Below are positions 27,749 through 39,548 of a stretch of 64,000 nt of DNA, piece after piece. The DNA lies in the NCBI RefSeq assembly GCF_030770395.1, contig NZ_CP132480.1:2668855-2732854 (forward strand), given 5' to 3'. A model generated the notes under the pieces. That model was not told the origin of the DNA and did no database searches. It saw only the letters and a list, made by a program, of their open reading frames with translations. A program made the translations under genes and the position numbers. Position 1 is the first letter of the stretch, and each line of letters opens with the position of its first letter. Origin of the DNA: Telluria beijingensis. GTDB lineage: Bacteria > Pseudomonadota > Gammaproteobacteria > Burkholderiales > Burkholderiaceae_D.

Positions 27749-30700
27749 TCAGGCCGCGGCCAGGTCGGCCGCCGACTCCATGTCCACCGCCACGATGCGC
27801 GATACACCCTGCTCCTGCATGGTCACCCCGATCAGCTGGCTGGCCATCTCCATCGCGATCTTGTTATGCGAGATGAACAGGAACTGGGTGTGTTCGGACA
27901 TGCGCTTGACCATGCGGCAGAAGCGCTCGGTGTTGGCGTCGTCCAGCGGCGCGTCGACCTCGTCCAGCAGGCAGAACGGGGCCGGGTTCAGGCGGAACAT
28001 CGAGAACACCAGCGCGGTCGCGGTCAGCGCCTTCTCGCCGCCCGACAGCAGGTGGATGGTGGCGTTCTTCTTGCCCGGCGGCTGGGCCATGACCTGCACG
28101 CCGGCGTCCAGGATCTCGTCGCCGGTCATCACCAGCTTGGCGTTGCCGCCGCCGAACAGGATCGGGAACAGTTCCGAGAAATGGCCGTTGACGCGATCGA
28201 AGGTGTCTTGCAGCAGGTCGCGGGTCTCGCGGTCGATGCGGCCGATGGCGTCTTCGAGCGTGGTGATGGCCTCGTTCAGGTCGGCGTTCTGCGAATCCAG
28301 GAAGCGCTTGCGCTCGGTGGCCTGGGCCAGTTCGTCGACCGCGGCCAGGTTGACCGCGCCCAGGCCGCTGATGGCATTCGTCAGCCGCGTCACCTCGCCC
28401 TGCAGGTACTGCGGCTTCAGGTCCGGGTCGAGTTTTTCGGACAGCGCCGCCTCGTCGGCGCCGGTGGCGGCCAGCGCCTCGGCGAACTGCTCCTGGTTCA
28501 GGCGCGCGGCCTGCTCCTTCAGCTGCATCTCGGTGATGCGGTCGCGCTGCGGCTGCAGGCTGCGCTCGGACCCCATGCGCGCTTCTTCCGCCGCGCGCAG
28601 CTGCTGGGCGACCTGGTCCAACTCGTGGCGGGCGTCGGACAGGGCCACCTCTTGCGTCGTGCGGCGTTCGAGCAGTTCCTGCAGGCCTTCGTGGGCGGTG
28701 CCGCTTTCCAGCGCCTGCAGCTCCAGGCGCGCCTGGGCCAGGCTGGCGCCGACCTGCTCGGCCTGGGTGGCGGCAGTCGCCATCGTGCGGCGCAGCTCGT
28801 CGATGCGGCTGCGCTGGGCGCGTTCGGCGAACTGCGCTTCCTGAGCGCCGCGTTCCAGTTCGCGCAGGTGGTCGCGCGCGCGCGACAGGGCCTGTTCCTG
28901 CTCCAGGAACGCGGTCTGGCCGTCCTCGTGGGCTTCCTGCATCTCGGCCAGTTCCAGGTCGAGCTGCTCGAATTCCTGTTCGCTCTCCGCCTGCGCCTGG
29001 CGCTGCTCGGCTTCCTGGGCCGCGATCTCGGACAGGTCGGCCGCGATCTGGCCGCTTCTCTGGTTGAAGCGGGCCTCGATCTCGCTCTGCTTGAGGACCT
29101 CGATCTGCAGCGCATGCGCCTCGCGCTGCAGGGTCGCCACCCTGGACCGCGCATCCTGCAGCCGGCGCGCGAGTTCGGTGACGGCGGCGTCGGCGCGGGT
29201 GGCGCGGCCGCGCGCCTCGTCGGCCAGCAAGGCCTGGGCCTTGAGCTGCTTCGCCGTATTCTCGATCTCGTGCTGGCGCGCCAGCATGCCGTCCTGCTCG
29301 GCGTCCGGCGCATGGAAACGTACGCTGGAGCGGGTCACCAGGTGGCCGTCGCGGGTCACGAAGCTCGCGCCATGCGGCAGGCGCGCGCGCTCGGCGAAGG
29401 CCTGGGCCGCGTCAGGGGCGACGTAGACGCCGTGCAGCCAGTCTTCGAGCACGCCGCGGATGCCGGCGTCGTTCACGCGCAGCAGGCTGGAAAACGGCTT
29501 CAGGCCTTCCGCCGGCGCCGGGTGGCTGCCGGCTTGCGGCGCGTACAGCGCCAGCCGGGCCGGCGGCGCGTCGGCCATGAATGCCTTGGCCCAGTCGATG
29601 TTCGACACTTCCAGCGCGCCGGAACGCTCGCGCAGCACGGCCTCCAGCGCGGTCTCCCAGCCCTCTTCGACGTCGAGCTTTTGCCACAGCCGCGGCAGGC
29701 CCGCCAGCTCGTGCTTTTCCAGCCATGGCTGGACCTTGCCCTGGGTTTGCACCCGGTCCTGCATCTGGCGCAGCGCATTCAGGCGCGCTTCCAGCTGGGC
29801 GTTGGTGGCGCTTTCGCGCTGCACCTGCGCGTGCGCTTCCTTGCGTTCGGTCTCGACGGCTTCCTGCCGGCCGCTCGCCTCGTCGAGCAGCATGGTCTGC
29901 TCTTCCAGCGTCTGCTGGCTTTCTTCCAGCTGCAGGCGCAGGTTGTCGAGCGTCGCGCTGTCGGGCAGGTTCAGGCCATTGCGTTCCTGCTGCAGGCGTT
30001 CGCGGCGCGCCGCCAGGTTGGCCAGGATGCCGCCGGCATTGCGGCCGTGGGCCGAGGCCAGTTCGATGCGCTGCTGGACCTGCATGATGCGGGCGCGCGA
30101 GGCCGTCTGGCGTTCCTGGTTCGCCCGCCAGCTCGATTCGAATTCGGGTAGGCGCTCGTGGTGGACCTCGACCGCGATCTGGGCGCCTTCGGCGCGCGCG
30201 GCCAGCTCCTCCAGCTGCATCTCCGCTTCTTCCTGCCCTTCGCGCTGCTCCTGTTCCTGCGCCCGCCATTGGTCGCGCTGGGCAGCCAGGGCCGCGATCT
30301 GGTTCTGCAGGCGGGTGCGCGACTCGACCACGAACTTGATCTGCGCTTCCAGGCTGCCGATTTCGGAATTGATCTGGTACAGCGCGCCCTGGGCCGTGTG
30401 CAGGCGGTCGCCGGCGGCGAAGTGGGCCTGGCGCAGGTGTTCGAGGTCGACTTCGACGCTGCGCAGCTTCGCGGTCTGGGCCTCGAGGCTGGTCTGGGCT
30501 TCTTCCATCTCGCGGAAGAACTTGACCTGCTCGGCCTTCGCCTCGTTCTTGCGCATCAGCCACAGCAGCTTCTGCTTTTCTTCCTGGTCGGCCTGCAGTT
30601 GGCGGAAGCGGTTCGCCACCGCGGCCTGGGCTTCGAGTTTTTCGAGGTTGGCGTTCAGTTCGCGCAGGATGTCCTCGACCCGCAACAGGTTCTCGCGCGT

Positions 30701-31258
30701 GTCGGACAGGCGGTTCTCGGTCTCGCGCCGGCGCTCCTTGTACTTGGAGACGCCGGCCGCTTCTTCGAGGAAGACGCGCAGTTCTTCGGGGCGCGATTCG
30801 ATGATGCGGGCGATCATGCCCTGGCCGATGATGGCGTAGGCGCGCGGGCCCAGGCCGGTGCCGAGGAAGATGTCCTGGATGTCGCGCCGGCGCACCGGCT
30901 GGCCGTTGATGTAATAGGTGGAGGTGCCGTCGCGCGTGAGCGTGCGCTTGACCGCGATCTCGGCGTACTGGCCCCACTGGCCGGCGGCCTTGCCGGCGCT
31001 GTTGTCGAACACCAGCTCCACCGAGGCGCGGCCGGCGGGTTTGCGGTGGGTAGAGCCGTTGAAGATCACGTCCTGCATCGACTCGCCGCGCAGCTCGGAC
31101 GCCTTCGACTCGCCCAGCACCCAGCGCACGGCGTCGATGATGTTCGACTTGCCGCAGCCGTTGGGGCCGACCACGCCGACCAGCTGGCCCGGCACCTGGA
31201 AATTGGTGGGATCGACGAACGATTTAAATCCCGACAATTTGATGGAAGAGAGGCGCAC
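27749..31258 (-). CDS. smc: Chromosome partition protein Smc
   Basis: This 1169-residue SMC ATPase uses a GTG start (MRLSSIKLSGFKSF). Walker A GPNGCGKSN lies at 31-39. Long coiled coils (about 170-500 and 650-1010) flank a hinge near 510-640. The C-terminal head has signature LLSGGEKALTATAL and Walker B FCLLDEVDAPLDD. It condenses and segregates the chromosome with ScpA/ScpB, which are not encoded here. It heads the smc-zipA-ligA run, with a 175-base gap before zipA. Confidence 0.96.
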   Translation of the reverse strand: MRLSSIKLSGFKSFVDPTNFQVPGQLVGVVGPNGCGKSNIIDAVRWVLGESKASELRGESMQDVIFNGSTHRKPAGRASVELVFDNSAGKAAGQWGQYAEIAVKRTLTRDGTSTYYINGQPVRRRDIQDIFLGTGLGPRAYAIIGQGMIARIIESRPEELRVFLEEAAGVSKYKERRRETENRLSDTRENLLRVEDILRELNANLEKLEAQAAVANRFRQLQADQEEKQKLLWLMRKNEAKAEQVKFFREMEEAQTSLEAQTAKLRSVEVDLEHLRQAHFAAGDRLHTAQGALYQINSEIGSLEAQIKFVVESRTRLQNQIAALAAQRDQWRAQEQEQREGQEEAEMQLEELAARAEGAQIAVEVHHERLPEFESSWRANQERQTASRARIMQVQQRIELASAHGRNAGGILANLAARRERLQQERNGLNLPDSATLDNLRLQLEESQQTLEEQTMLLDEASGRQEAVETERKEAHAQVQRESATNAQLEARLNALRQMQDRVQTQGKVQPWLEKHELAGLPRLWQKLDVEEGWETALEAVLRERSGALEVSNIDWAKAFMADAPPARLALYAPQAGSHPAPAEGLKPFSSLLRVNDAGIRGVLEDWLHGVYVAPDAAQAFAERARLPHGASFVTRDGHLVTRSSVRFHAPDAEQDGMLARQHEIENTAKQLKAQALLADEARGRATRADAAVTELARRLQDARSRVATLQREAHALQIEVLKQSEIEARFNQRSGQIAADLSEIAAQEAEQRQAQAESEQEFEQLDLELAEMQEAHEDGQTAFLEQEQALSRARDHLRELERGAQEAQFAERAQRSRIDELRRTMATAATQAEQVGASLAQARLELQALESGTAHEGLQELLERRTTQEVALSDARHELDQVAQQLRAAEEARMGSERSLQPQRDRITEMQLKEQAARLNQEQFAEALAATGADEAALSEKLDPDLKPQYLQGEVTRLTNAISGLGAVNLAAVDELAQATERKRFLDSQNADLNEAITTLEDAIGRIDRETRDLLQDTFDRVNGHFSELFPILFGGGNAKLVMTGDEILDAGVQVMAQPPGKKNATIHLLSGGEKALTATALVFSMFRLNPAPFCLLDEVDAPLDDANTERFCRMVKRMSEHTQFLFISHNKIAMEMASQLIGVTMQEQGVSRIVAVDMESAADLAAA

Positions 31259-31337
31259 GTGCGTCGACTATCGCTGTAGAGGTAAAGCGCCCATCATACC
31301 ATTGCCGGCGCGGGCCGGACATGGCCCGGCGCCCAGG

Positions 31338-33653
31338 TCACGCCGTGCGGACGGGCGCGGCGGCCGGCGCCGCGTCGTTGACCGCGCCCGGCCCCACCGC
31401 CGCGCTCAGGATGCGGCCGACCACGCCCTCGGCCGCCACCACGCGCATCGCGCCTTCCCGTAGCAGCTCGCCCAGGCGCGCGGCCGGCAGCGAAAAGGCT
31501 TCCTGGCGGCCGGCGCCCGAGAAGATGAACAGGGTGCGCAGCGGACTGACCCAGGCCAGGCGCACCTTGCGCACGATTTCTCCCTCGAGCAGCTCGAGCC
31601 GCATGCCGCGCTCCAGGCTGGCCAGGCTGGCCGCCGCCGGGTCGCGCGCCGCGGCCTGCTCTTCTTCGTCCTGGAGCCGGGCTTGTTCCTGTTCGCGCGC
31701 CACGCGCCGCAGCGCGTCCTGCTGCGCCGCCTCGAGCGCCAGTTCGAGCTGGCGCTCTGGCGACAGTTCGATCGGCGCGCGCACGATCGACGCGTGGCAC
31801 TCGGCCAGCTCGGCGAAGAACTGCAATCGCTCGGCATCCTGCCAGCGGGTCGCATCGAGCCAGTTGTTGAGGCTTGCCAGCAGTGCCGGCAGGCGCGCGA
31901 TCAGGGCCTTGCGCTGTTCCTGGGTCTGTTTTGGCTTGACGCTCCAGATCAGGTCTTCCATGGTGCGGGTGGCATTGTCGATCGCGCCCGGGCGGCTGTC
32001 CTCGATCGTGTAGGCCAGCGCCAGCGCGGCGGTCCAGCGTCCTTCCAAAAAGCCCGACACGGCCGGCATCACCTGCTCGCCCGCCAGGCGCAGGGCGATC
32101 GCGCGCTGGGCCGAGCGCTCGGCGGCGGCGCGCTTTTCGCGCCGGGTGGCGTCGAGGATCGGCGCTTCCAATCCGGCCTGCTCGGCGCTGTCGCGGGCGG
32201 CCAGGCCGGCTTCCAGCTCGGCCAGGGCGGCGCCGAATTCCGGCTGGTCCTGGTCGCGCACCCGCTCGACGCTGCTGCGCATGGCGCGGTAGACCGGATC
32301 GTCCTGGCCGAGCGGACGCTCCCAGCCGGCCTGCGACAGCAGGTCGAGCAGGCGCCGCGCCGGGTGCGCTTCCTGGTAGAAGAAGCTGCGGTCGCGCAGT
32401 GCGGTGCGCAGCACCGGCAATTGCAGGTGGCCGATCAGTTCGCGCGTCTCGGGCGTCACGCCGTCGTCTTCCAGCACGCTGCCGAAGACCCGCGACAGCA
32501 GGTCGAGCGTGGTGGCGTCGCCGCGCGACAGCGCGCCTTGCGGCAGGCTGGCGCGCAGGTGGGGCAGGTAGAACACGCCAGGCGCCGCGTCCGCGCCGGC
32601 GGCGCCGTGGCGGGCGAGCAGGTCGATCAGGGGCTGGGCTGCCGGCATCGACGCAGCGGCGCCGGCCGGCCCCTGGTAGGCGCCCGCGCCCGGGCCCGGA
32701 CCCGATCCTGGTCCTGCCCCTGGTCCTGGCCCCATCGCGCGCTGGACGAAGCCCGCGCCGGGCTGCGCGCCAGCCGCGGGCGCCGCCTGGCTATCCGCTT
32801 CGAACGGCGCCATCGGGAAACCGGACGCCGCGCTGGGACGCCAGCCGCCGCTACCCTGCGGCAGGTTCGGGATCTCGGGCACCGCCAGGGCCGGATCGAA
32901 CAGCTGGCGCAGGCCCTGGGCCAGCGCCGCTTCGCGCCGCGCGCGCTCGGCCTGGCGCGCGGCGCGGTCGTCGGTCTTGCTGAAGCGGGTATCGCCATCC
33001 GCCCCCTTGCGCGCCTTCAGCGCCTCGGTCAAGGCCTCGTACAACGGCCCCAGGTCGAACATCAGGCCGGGACGCAGCAGCGGCACCAGCAGGCCATGGG
33101 CCTCGGGATCGGGCTCGAACTGGCGCCAGGCCGCGTGCACGGCGGCCAGGAAGACGTCGGGGCGGAAGGGATTGTGGGTGGCGCGCACCAGGTCGCGCCC
33201 GAGCAGCAGGCCGAGGCGCACGCCGAGCGTGGCCAGGCCTTCGGAGTGCTGCAGGTCGAAGGGGCGGCTGACGGCGCCGAGCGCCATCTGCTGGTCGATC
33301 TGCTCCAGCGGCACCAGGCTGAGTTCGACCGGGCCGGCCGGGGCCGCGGCATCCAGCGGGACCAGGCTGGCGACCTGCTGGCGCAGGGCGGCCGCGATTT
33401 CGTCCGTGGCCAGGTGGGTGAAGGCGTAGGCGTTATCCTTGAGCAGATTGCCCGACTTGACGCGCCGCATGACGGCGGCGGGTTCGGGGCCGGCCGCGGT
33501 CAGGTCCAGCAGCGCGGACACCACGCGCCGCGCCATGTCCGCGAGGCCGGCCTCGGCATGGCGGCGCGCGATATCGACCAGCTCGGCCAGCGCCGCCTGC
33601 TGGGCGGCGGCGGCCTTGCGCGCGGCGGAAGTCTGGGCGGATGGGGTGGCCAT
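31338..33653 (-). CDS. DUF1631-family protein
   Basis: The 771-residue soluble protein matches the DUF1631 (thymidine phosphorylase-like annotated) family by its N-terminal helical region, the VMRRVKSGNLLKDNAYAF block, and DDGVTPETRELIGHLQLPVLRTAL near the middle. The C-terminal segment VRKVRLAWVSPLRTLFIFSGAGRQEAFSL is PilZ-like and may bind a nucleotide second messenger, though RxxxR is not clear. A Gly/Pro-rich linker (about 300-330) divides the two parts. It is upstream of smc on the same strand with a 79-base gap. Function is unknown. Confidence 0.8.
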   Translation of the reverse strand: MATPSAQTSAARKAAAAQQAALAELVDIARRHAEAGLADMARRVVSALLDLTAAGPEPAAVMRRVKSGNLLKDNAYAFTHLATDEIAAALRQQVASLVPLDAAAPAGPVELSLVPLEQIDQQMALGAVSRPFDLQHSEGLATLGVRLGLLLGRDLVRATHNPFRPDVFLAAVHAAWRQFEPDPEAHGLLVPLLRPGLMFDLGPLYEALTEALKARKGADGDTRFSKTDDRAARQAERARREAALAQGLRQLFDPALAVPEIPNLPQGSGGWRPSAASGFPMAPFEADSQAAPAAGAQPGAGFVQRAMGPGPGAGPGSGPGPGAGAYQGPAGAAASMPAAQPLIDLLARHGAAGADAAPGVFYLPHLRASLPQGALSRGDATTLDLLSRVFGSVLEDDGVTPETRELIGHLQLPVLRTALRDRSFFYQEAHPARRLLDLLSQAGWERPLGQDDPVYRAMRSSVERVRDQDQPEFGAALAELEAGLAARDSAEQAGLEAPILDATRREKRAAAERSAQRAIALRLAGEQVMPAVSGFLEGRWTAALALAYTIEDSRPGAIDNATRTMEDLIWSVKPKQTQEQRKALIARLPALLASLNNWLDATRWQDAERLQFFAELAECHASIVRAPIELSPERQLELALEAAQQDALRRVAREQEQARLQDEEEQAAARDPAAASLASLERGMRLELLEGEIVRKVRLAWVSPLRTLFIFSGAGRQEAFSLPAARLGELLREGAMRVVAAEGVVGRILSAAVGPGAVNDAAPAAAPVRTA

Positions 33654-33764
33654 GACGGTTCGGCGAAGTGAGGCAAGCCCCTATTCTGCCACATTCTTAC
33701 CCCGCAGCAATGACCCATCACACCAAAGCGCAATGCGAACAGGCGCGCGCCGGGGTTCGCGCGC

Positions 33765-34325
33765 TCAAATATTCCGCAGGATCGCCCCTTTCGGCGGCGC
33801 GAAGTCCTGCACCTCGTGGATCATCTTGGCGTTCTTGGCGTCGCGCGCCGTCAAGTGCAGGTCGCCATACTGGTGCACGCTCCACTGCTCGGGCGCCAGT
33901 TCGATCTCCTTGCGCAGGATGGCCTCGGTCCGCGCATCGTCCGCGCGCAACCCCTCGACGATGATATTCAAGGCATCCGGCCGCGACCCCGGCGACGCCG
34001 TCGCATGCGACTTATGGATCATGAACCGCGCCGTCTCGCTGGCATAGCGGCGCGACCCAGCAAGATAAAGCACCACAGCAATCGACGCGACCGCCCCGGC
34101 GTTATACATCACAAACTTGATCGGCGAACTGGCCATGAAGTTATACAGGCACAGTCCATCGCTGACATACCCGCCATTCGACTGCAAGAGCACGTGGGCA
34201 GTATCGATCCCATCCTCGGTCATCGCCGCCACCGCCTCGAACATCCGATGCACCATATCGCTATTGACATCGCCCGACAGCGTGAACCAGCCTTCTTTCT
34301 CCTGCAGAGTTTTTTCTTCGCTCAT
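33765..34325 (-). CDS. Orphan ClpP-like serine protease
   Basis: This 186-residue ClpP/crotonase-fold protein keeps a full putative catalytic triad: Ser81 in NAGAVASIAVV, His104 in ARFMIHKSHA and Asp155 in QYGDLHLTA. The N-terminal TLSGDV and the SNGGYVSDGLCLYNFM block match the ClpP oxyanion-strand region. It differs from housekeeping ClpP in having no propeptide-like N-terminus and no adjacent clpX or tig. It is probably a soluble protease of the ClpP-like side family; its unfoldase partner is unknown. Upstream lies an AT-rich region with repeats. Confidence 0.8.
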   Translation of the reverse strand: MSEEKTLQEKEGWFTLSGDVNSDMVHRMFEAVAAMTEDGIDTAHVLLQSNGGYVSDGLCLYNFMASSPIKFVMYNAGAVASIAVVLYLAGSRRYASETARFMIHKSHATASPGSRPDALNIIVEGLRADDARTEAILRKEIELAPEQWSVHQYGDLHLTARDAKNAKMIHEVQDFAPPKGAILRNI

Positions 34326-34431
34326 AGTTTGTTCCCGCCTACAAAATAAGTGGAACAAGTGTAGCAAATCACGACAGACACCCCCACCGCCCCATCCCAA
34401 TAGTGCGCAGCAATACCCCCAAGCAATTCAA

Positions 34432-34671
34432 CAATGAGGGTCAGAGTAGATTTGTTGGGCAATTCCCCAAAGTTGTCAAACAATTCGACTCCGACCCTAT
34501 TTAATTTGGGCTGGTATAGCGCTACCAAATTGATGAGTTCATTCCATGGGTCACACTATTTTCTAAATGCACGGCTTTCGTTGCCGCAGCCACCATAAAT
34601 TAAATAGGGTCAGTGTAGAATTAATGAGCAACTTCGAAAGTTGTCAAAGAATTTTACTCTGACCCTCATTG
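34432..34671. repeat. Inverted pair of about 76-base palindromic elements (possible MITE)
   Basis: Copy A (34432-34507) and copy B (34597-34671, opposite orientation) are about 75-80 percent alike by eye. Each starts CAATGAGGGTCAGAGTA and ends GACCCTATTTAATTT, so each is itself bounded by inverted GGGTCAG/CTGACCC-like ends with an inner palindrome around AAAGTTG/CAACTT. The 89 bases between them hold no recognised gene. This type of GGGTCAGAGT palindrome is often seen dispersed in Oxalobacteraceae genomes. The region is more AT-rich than its surroundings. The remaining 34326-34431 shows nothing recognisable. Confidence 0.75.
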
Positions 34672-34705
34672 TTGGGTTAGGGGGTGGGGGCAATGGCTTG
34701 TGTGG

Positions 34706-34734
34706 TTGACAGGGGTGGCGGGGTGGCATATCCT
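34706..34734 (+). promoter_or_regulatory. Sigma-70 promoter of the gcv operon
   Basis: TTGACA at 34706-34711 and TATCCT at 34729-34734 are separated by 17 bases. Transcription should start near 34741, immediately before the first glycine aptamer, which supports the assignment strongly. Confidence 0.8.
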
Positions 34735-34744
34735 CCGCAGTCTT

Positions 34745-34934
34745 GATCGGGAGAGCGCAGCGAACGCTGCCGCCGAAGGGGCACTTACCCATAAACTCTC
34801 AGGCAAAAGGACCGGTCAGGGAACGGCGGCGCATGGCGCGGCCGGATCAACTCTGGAGAGAGGCCGCGATGCGGCCCACCGAAGGGGCAAGCGGCGCCAG
34901 CCGCTATCTCTCAGGTACCAAGGACAGAGGGGGC
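34745..34934 (+). promoter_or_regulatory. Tandem glycine riboswitch (two aptamers)
   Basis: Two glycine aptamers lie in series. The first (about 34745-34821) contains GCCGAAGGGGCA and CTCTCAGGCAAAAGGAC. The second (about 34851-34933) contains CACCGAAGGGGCAA and CTCTCAGGTACCAAGGACAG. Both are the conserved cores of this class. A short hairpin (34942-34958, CACGGCGA/TCGCCGTG) follows and may be the expression platform ahead of the gcvT ribosome site GAGGA at about 34985. In known cases glycine turns on gcv expression. Confidence 0.93.
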
Positions 34935-34994
34935 GATGGTGCACGGCGATTCGCCGTGTTCCTCTATCTACCCTTTTATTGTCCTGAGGATTCC

Positions 34995-36113
34995 ATGACG
35001 CTCAAAGCGACCCCGCTCAATTCCGCTCACCGCGCACTCGGCGCCAAGATGGTCGATTTCGGCGGCTGGGACATGCCTGTCAATTACGGGTCGCAGATCG
35101 AGGAGCACAATGCCGTGCGTAGCGACGCCGGCATGTTCGATGTGTCCCATATGTGCGTCGTCGAGGTCAAGGGCGCCAATGCGCGTACTTTCCTGCGCGG
35201 ACTGCTCGCCAATAACGTCGACAAGCTGCAGGTACCGGGCAAGGCGCTGTACTCGTGCATGCTCAATCCGGAAGGCGGCGTCATCGATGACCTGATCGTC
35301 TATTTCCTGGCCGAGGACTGGTTCCGCATCGTCGTCAATGCCGGCACCGCCGACAAGGACGTGGCGTGGATGGAGCAGCAGAATGCCGCCACCGGCAACG
35401 GCTTGACGATTATCCAGCGGCGCGACGGCAATGAGCCGATCGCCCTCATCGCCGTGCAAGGACCGAACGCCCGCGCCAAGGTGTGGCAGGTGCTGCCGAC
35501 CACCCAGGCGGCGACCGAGAACATCAAGCCCTTCAATGCCGCCATCGTGCCTGATACCGCCTTCGGCGAAGCCATGGTCGCGCGTACCGGCTATACCGGC
35601 GAGGACGGCTTCGAGATCGGCGTGCCCGCCACCCAGGCCGAAGCGCTGTGGAATGCCCTGCTCGCCGCCGGCGTCAAGCCGGCCGGCCTCGGCGCGCGCG
35701 ATACGCTGCGCCTGGAAGCCGGCATGAACCTGTACGGCCAGGACATGGACGACAGCGTGAATCCGCTCGACGCCGGCCTGGCCTGGACCGTCGACCTCGT
35801 GTCCGAACGCGACTTCATCGGCAAGGCCGCCCTGCAGGCCAAGGGCCAGGGCGCGCAATTCGTCGGCCTGATCCTGCGCGAGAAAGGCGGCATCCTGCGC
35901 GCTCACCAGAAAGTGGTGGCCGCATCCGGCCTGGAAGGCGAGATCACCAGCGGCACCTTCAGCCCGAGCATGCAGCAGGCGATCGCCCTGGCGCGCGTGC
36001 CGATGGATGTCGCGGTCGGCGACACCGTGCACGTGATCATCCGCGACAAGCAACTGGCCGCCAGCGTCGTCAAGCTGCCGTTCGTGCGCAACGGCAAAGT
36101 GCTGGCCGCCTGA
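34995..36113 (+). CDS. gcvT: Glycine cleavage system T protein (aminomethyltransferase)
   Basis: The 372-residue T protein transfers the methylene group from the lipoyl-bound intermediate of GcvH to tetrahydrofolate and releases ammonia. Family features are [20 protein letters not shown] near the N-terminus, [11 protein letters not shown], the folate-binding [13 protein letters not shown] and [21 protein letters not shown]. The ATG at 34995 follows GAGGA. It is the first gene of gcvTHP, controlled by the glycine riboswitch upstream. Confidence 0.96.
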   Translation: MTLKATPLNSAHRALGAKMVDFGGWDMPVNYGSQIEEHNAVRSDAGMFDVSHMCVVEVKGANARTFLRGLLANNVDKLQVPGKALYSCMLNPEGGVIDDLIVYFLAEDWFRIVVNAGTADKDVAWMEQQNAATGNGLTIIQRRDGNEPIALIAVQGPNARAKVWQVLPTTQAATENIKPFNAAIVPDTAFGEAMVARTGYTGEDGFEIGVPATQAEALWNALLAAGVKPAGLGARDTLRLEAGMNLYGQDMDDSVNPLDAGLAWTVDLVSERDFIGKAALQAKGQGAQFVGLILREKGGILRAHQKVVAASGLEGEITSGTFSPSMQQAIALARVPMDVAVGDTVHVIIRDKQLAASVVKLPFVRNGKVLAA

Positions 36114-36172
36114 TCGCCACCCCGTAATAACAAACACCTATACTGATAACCCCACCATCCTCAGGAGTTTCC

Positions 36173-36553
36173 ATGAACATCCCTACCGACCTGAAATACA
36201 CCGAATCCCATGAATGGGTGCGCCGCGAAGAAGACGGCAGCCTGACCGTGGGCATCACCGAGTACGCGCAGGACGCGCTGGGCGACATCGTGTTCGTCGA
36301 ACTGCCGCAGGTCGGCAAGGCTTTCACCGCCGGCGACGACGCCGCCGTGGTGGAATCGGTCAAGGCCGCGAGCGACATCTACGCCCCGGTGTCGGGCACC
36401 GTCACCGCCGTCAACCAGCCAGTGGCCGACGCTCCTGACTCGATCAACCAGGATGCTTACGGCGCCTGGCTGTTCAAGCTGGCCCCGAGCGACGCCGCCG
36501 CCTACGACAAGCTGCTCGACGCCGACACCTACGGCAAGACCACCGACCACTGA
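36173..36553 (+). CDS. gcvH: Glycine cleavage system H protein
   Basis: The 126-residue lipoyl carrier shuttles the aminomethyl group between GcvP, GcvT and lipoamide dehydrogenase. The lipoylation site is Lys64 in [16 protein letters not shown]. The N-terminal [10 protein letters not shown] and the [12 protein letters not shown] segment are typical. The ATG follows AGGAG. It is the middle gene of gcvTHP, with a 59-base gap after gcvT. Confidence 0.97.
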   Translation: MNIPTDLKYTESHEWVRREEDGSLTVGITEYAQDALGDIVFVELPQVGKAFTAGDDAAVVESVKAASDIYAPVSGTVTAVNQPVADAPDSINQDAYGAWLFKLAPSDAAAYDKLLDADTYGKTTDH

Positions 36554-36652
36554 TCGTCCCTGGTGCGCCGGGCCGGCACGATCCGGCGCACCTGCCCCCC
36601 CGGCCCCCGATTCTTCATCCAGCCAGCGATGGCGCCAGACTCTCTTCTCATC

Positions 36653-39535
<2,883 letters not shown>

Positions 39536-39548
39536 TCGCCGTGCCCCG

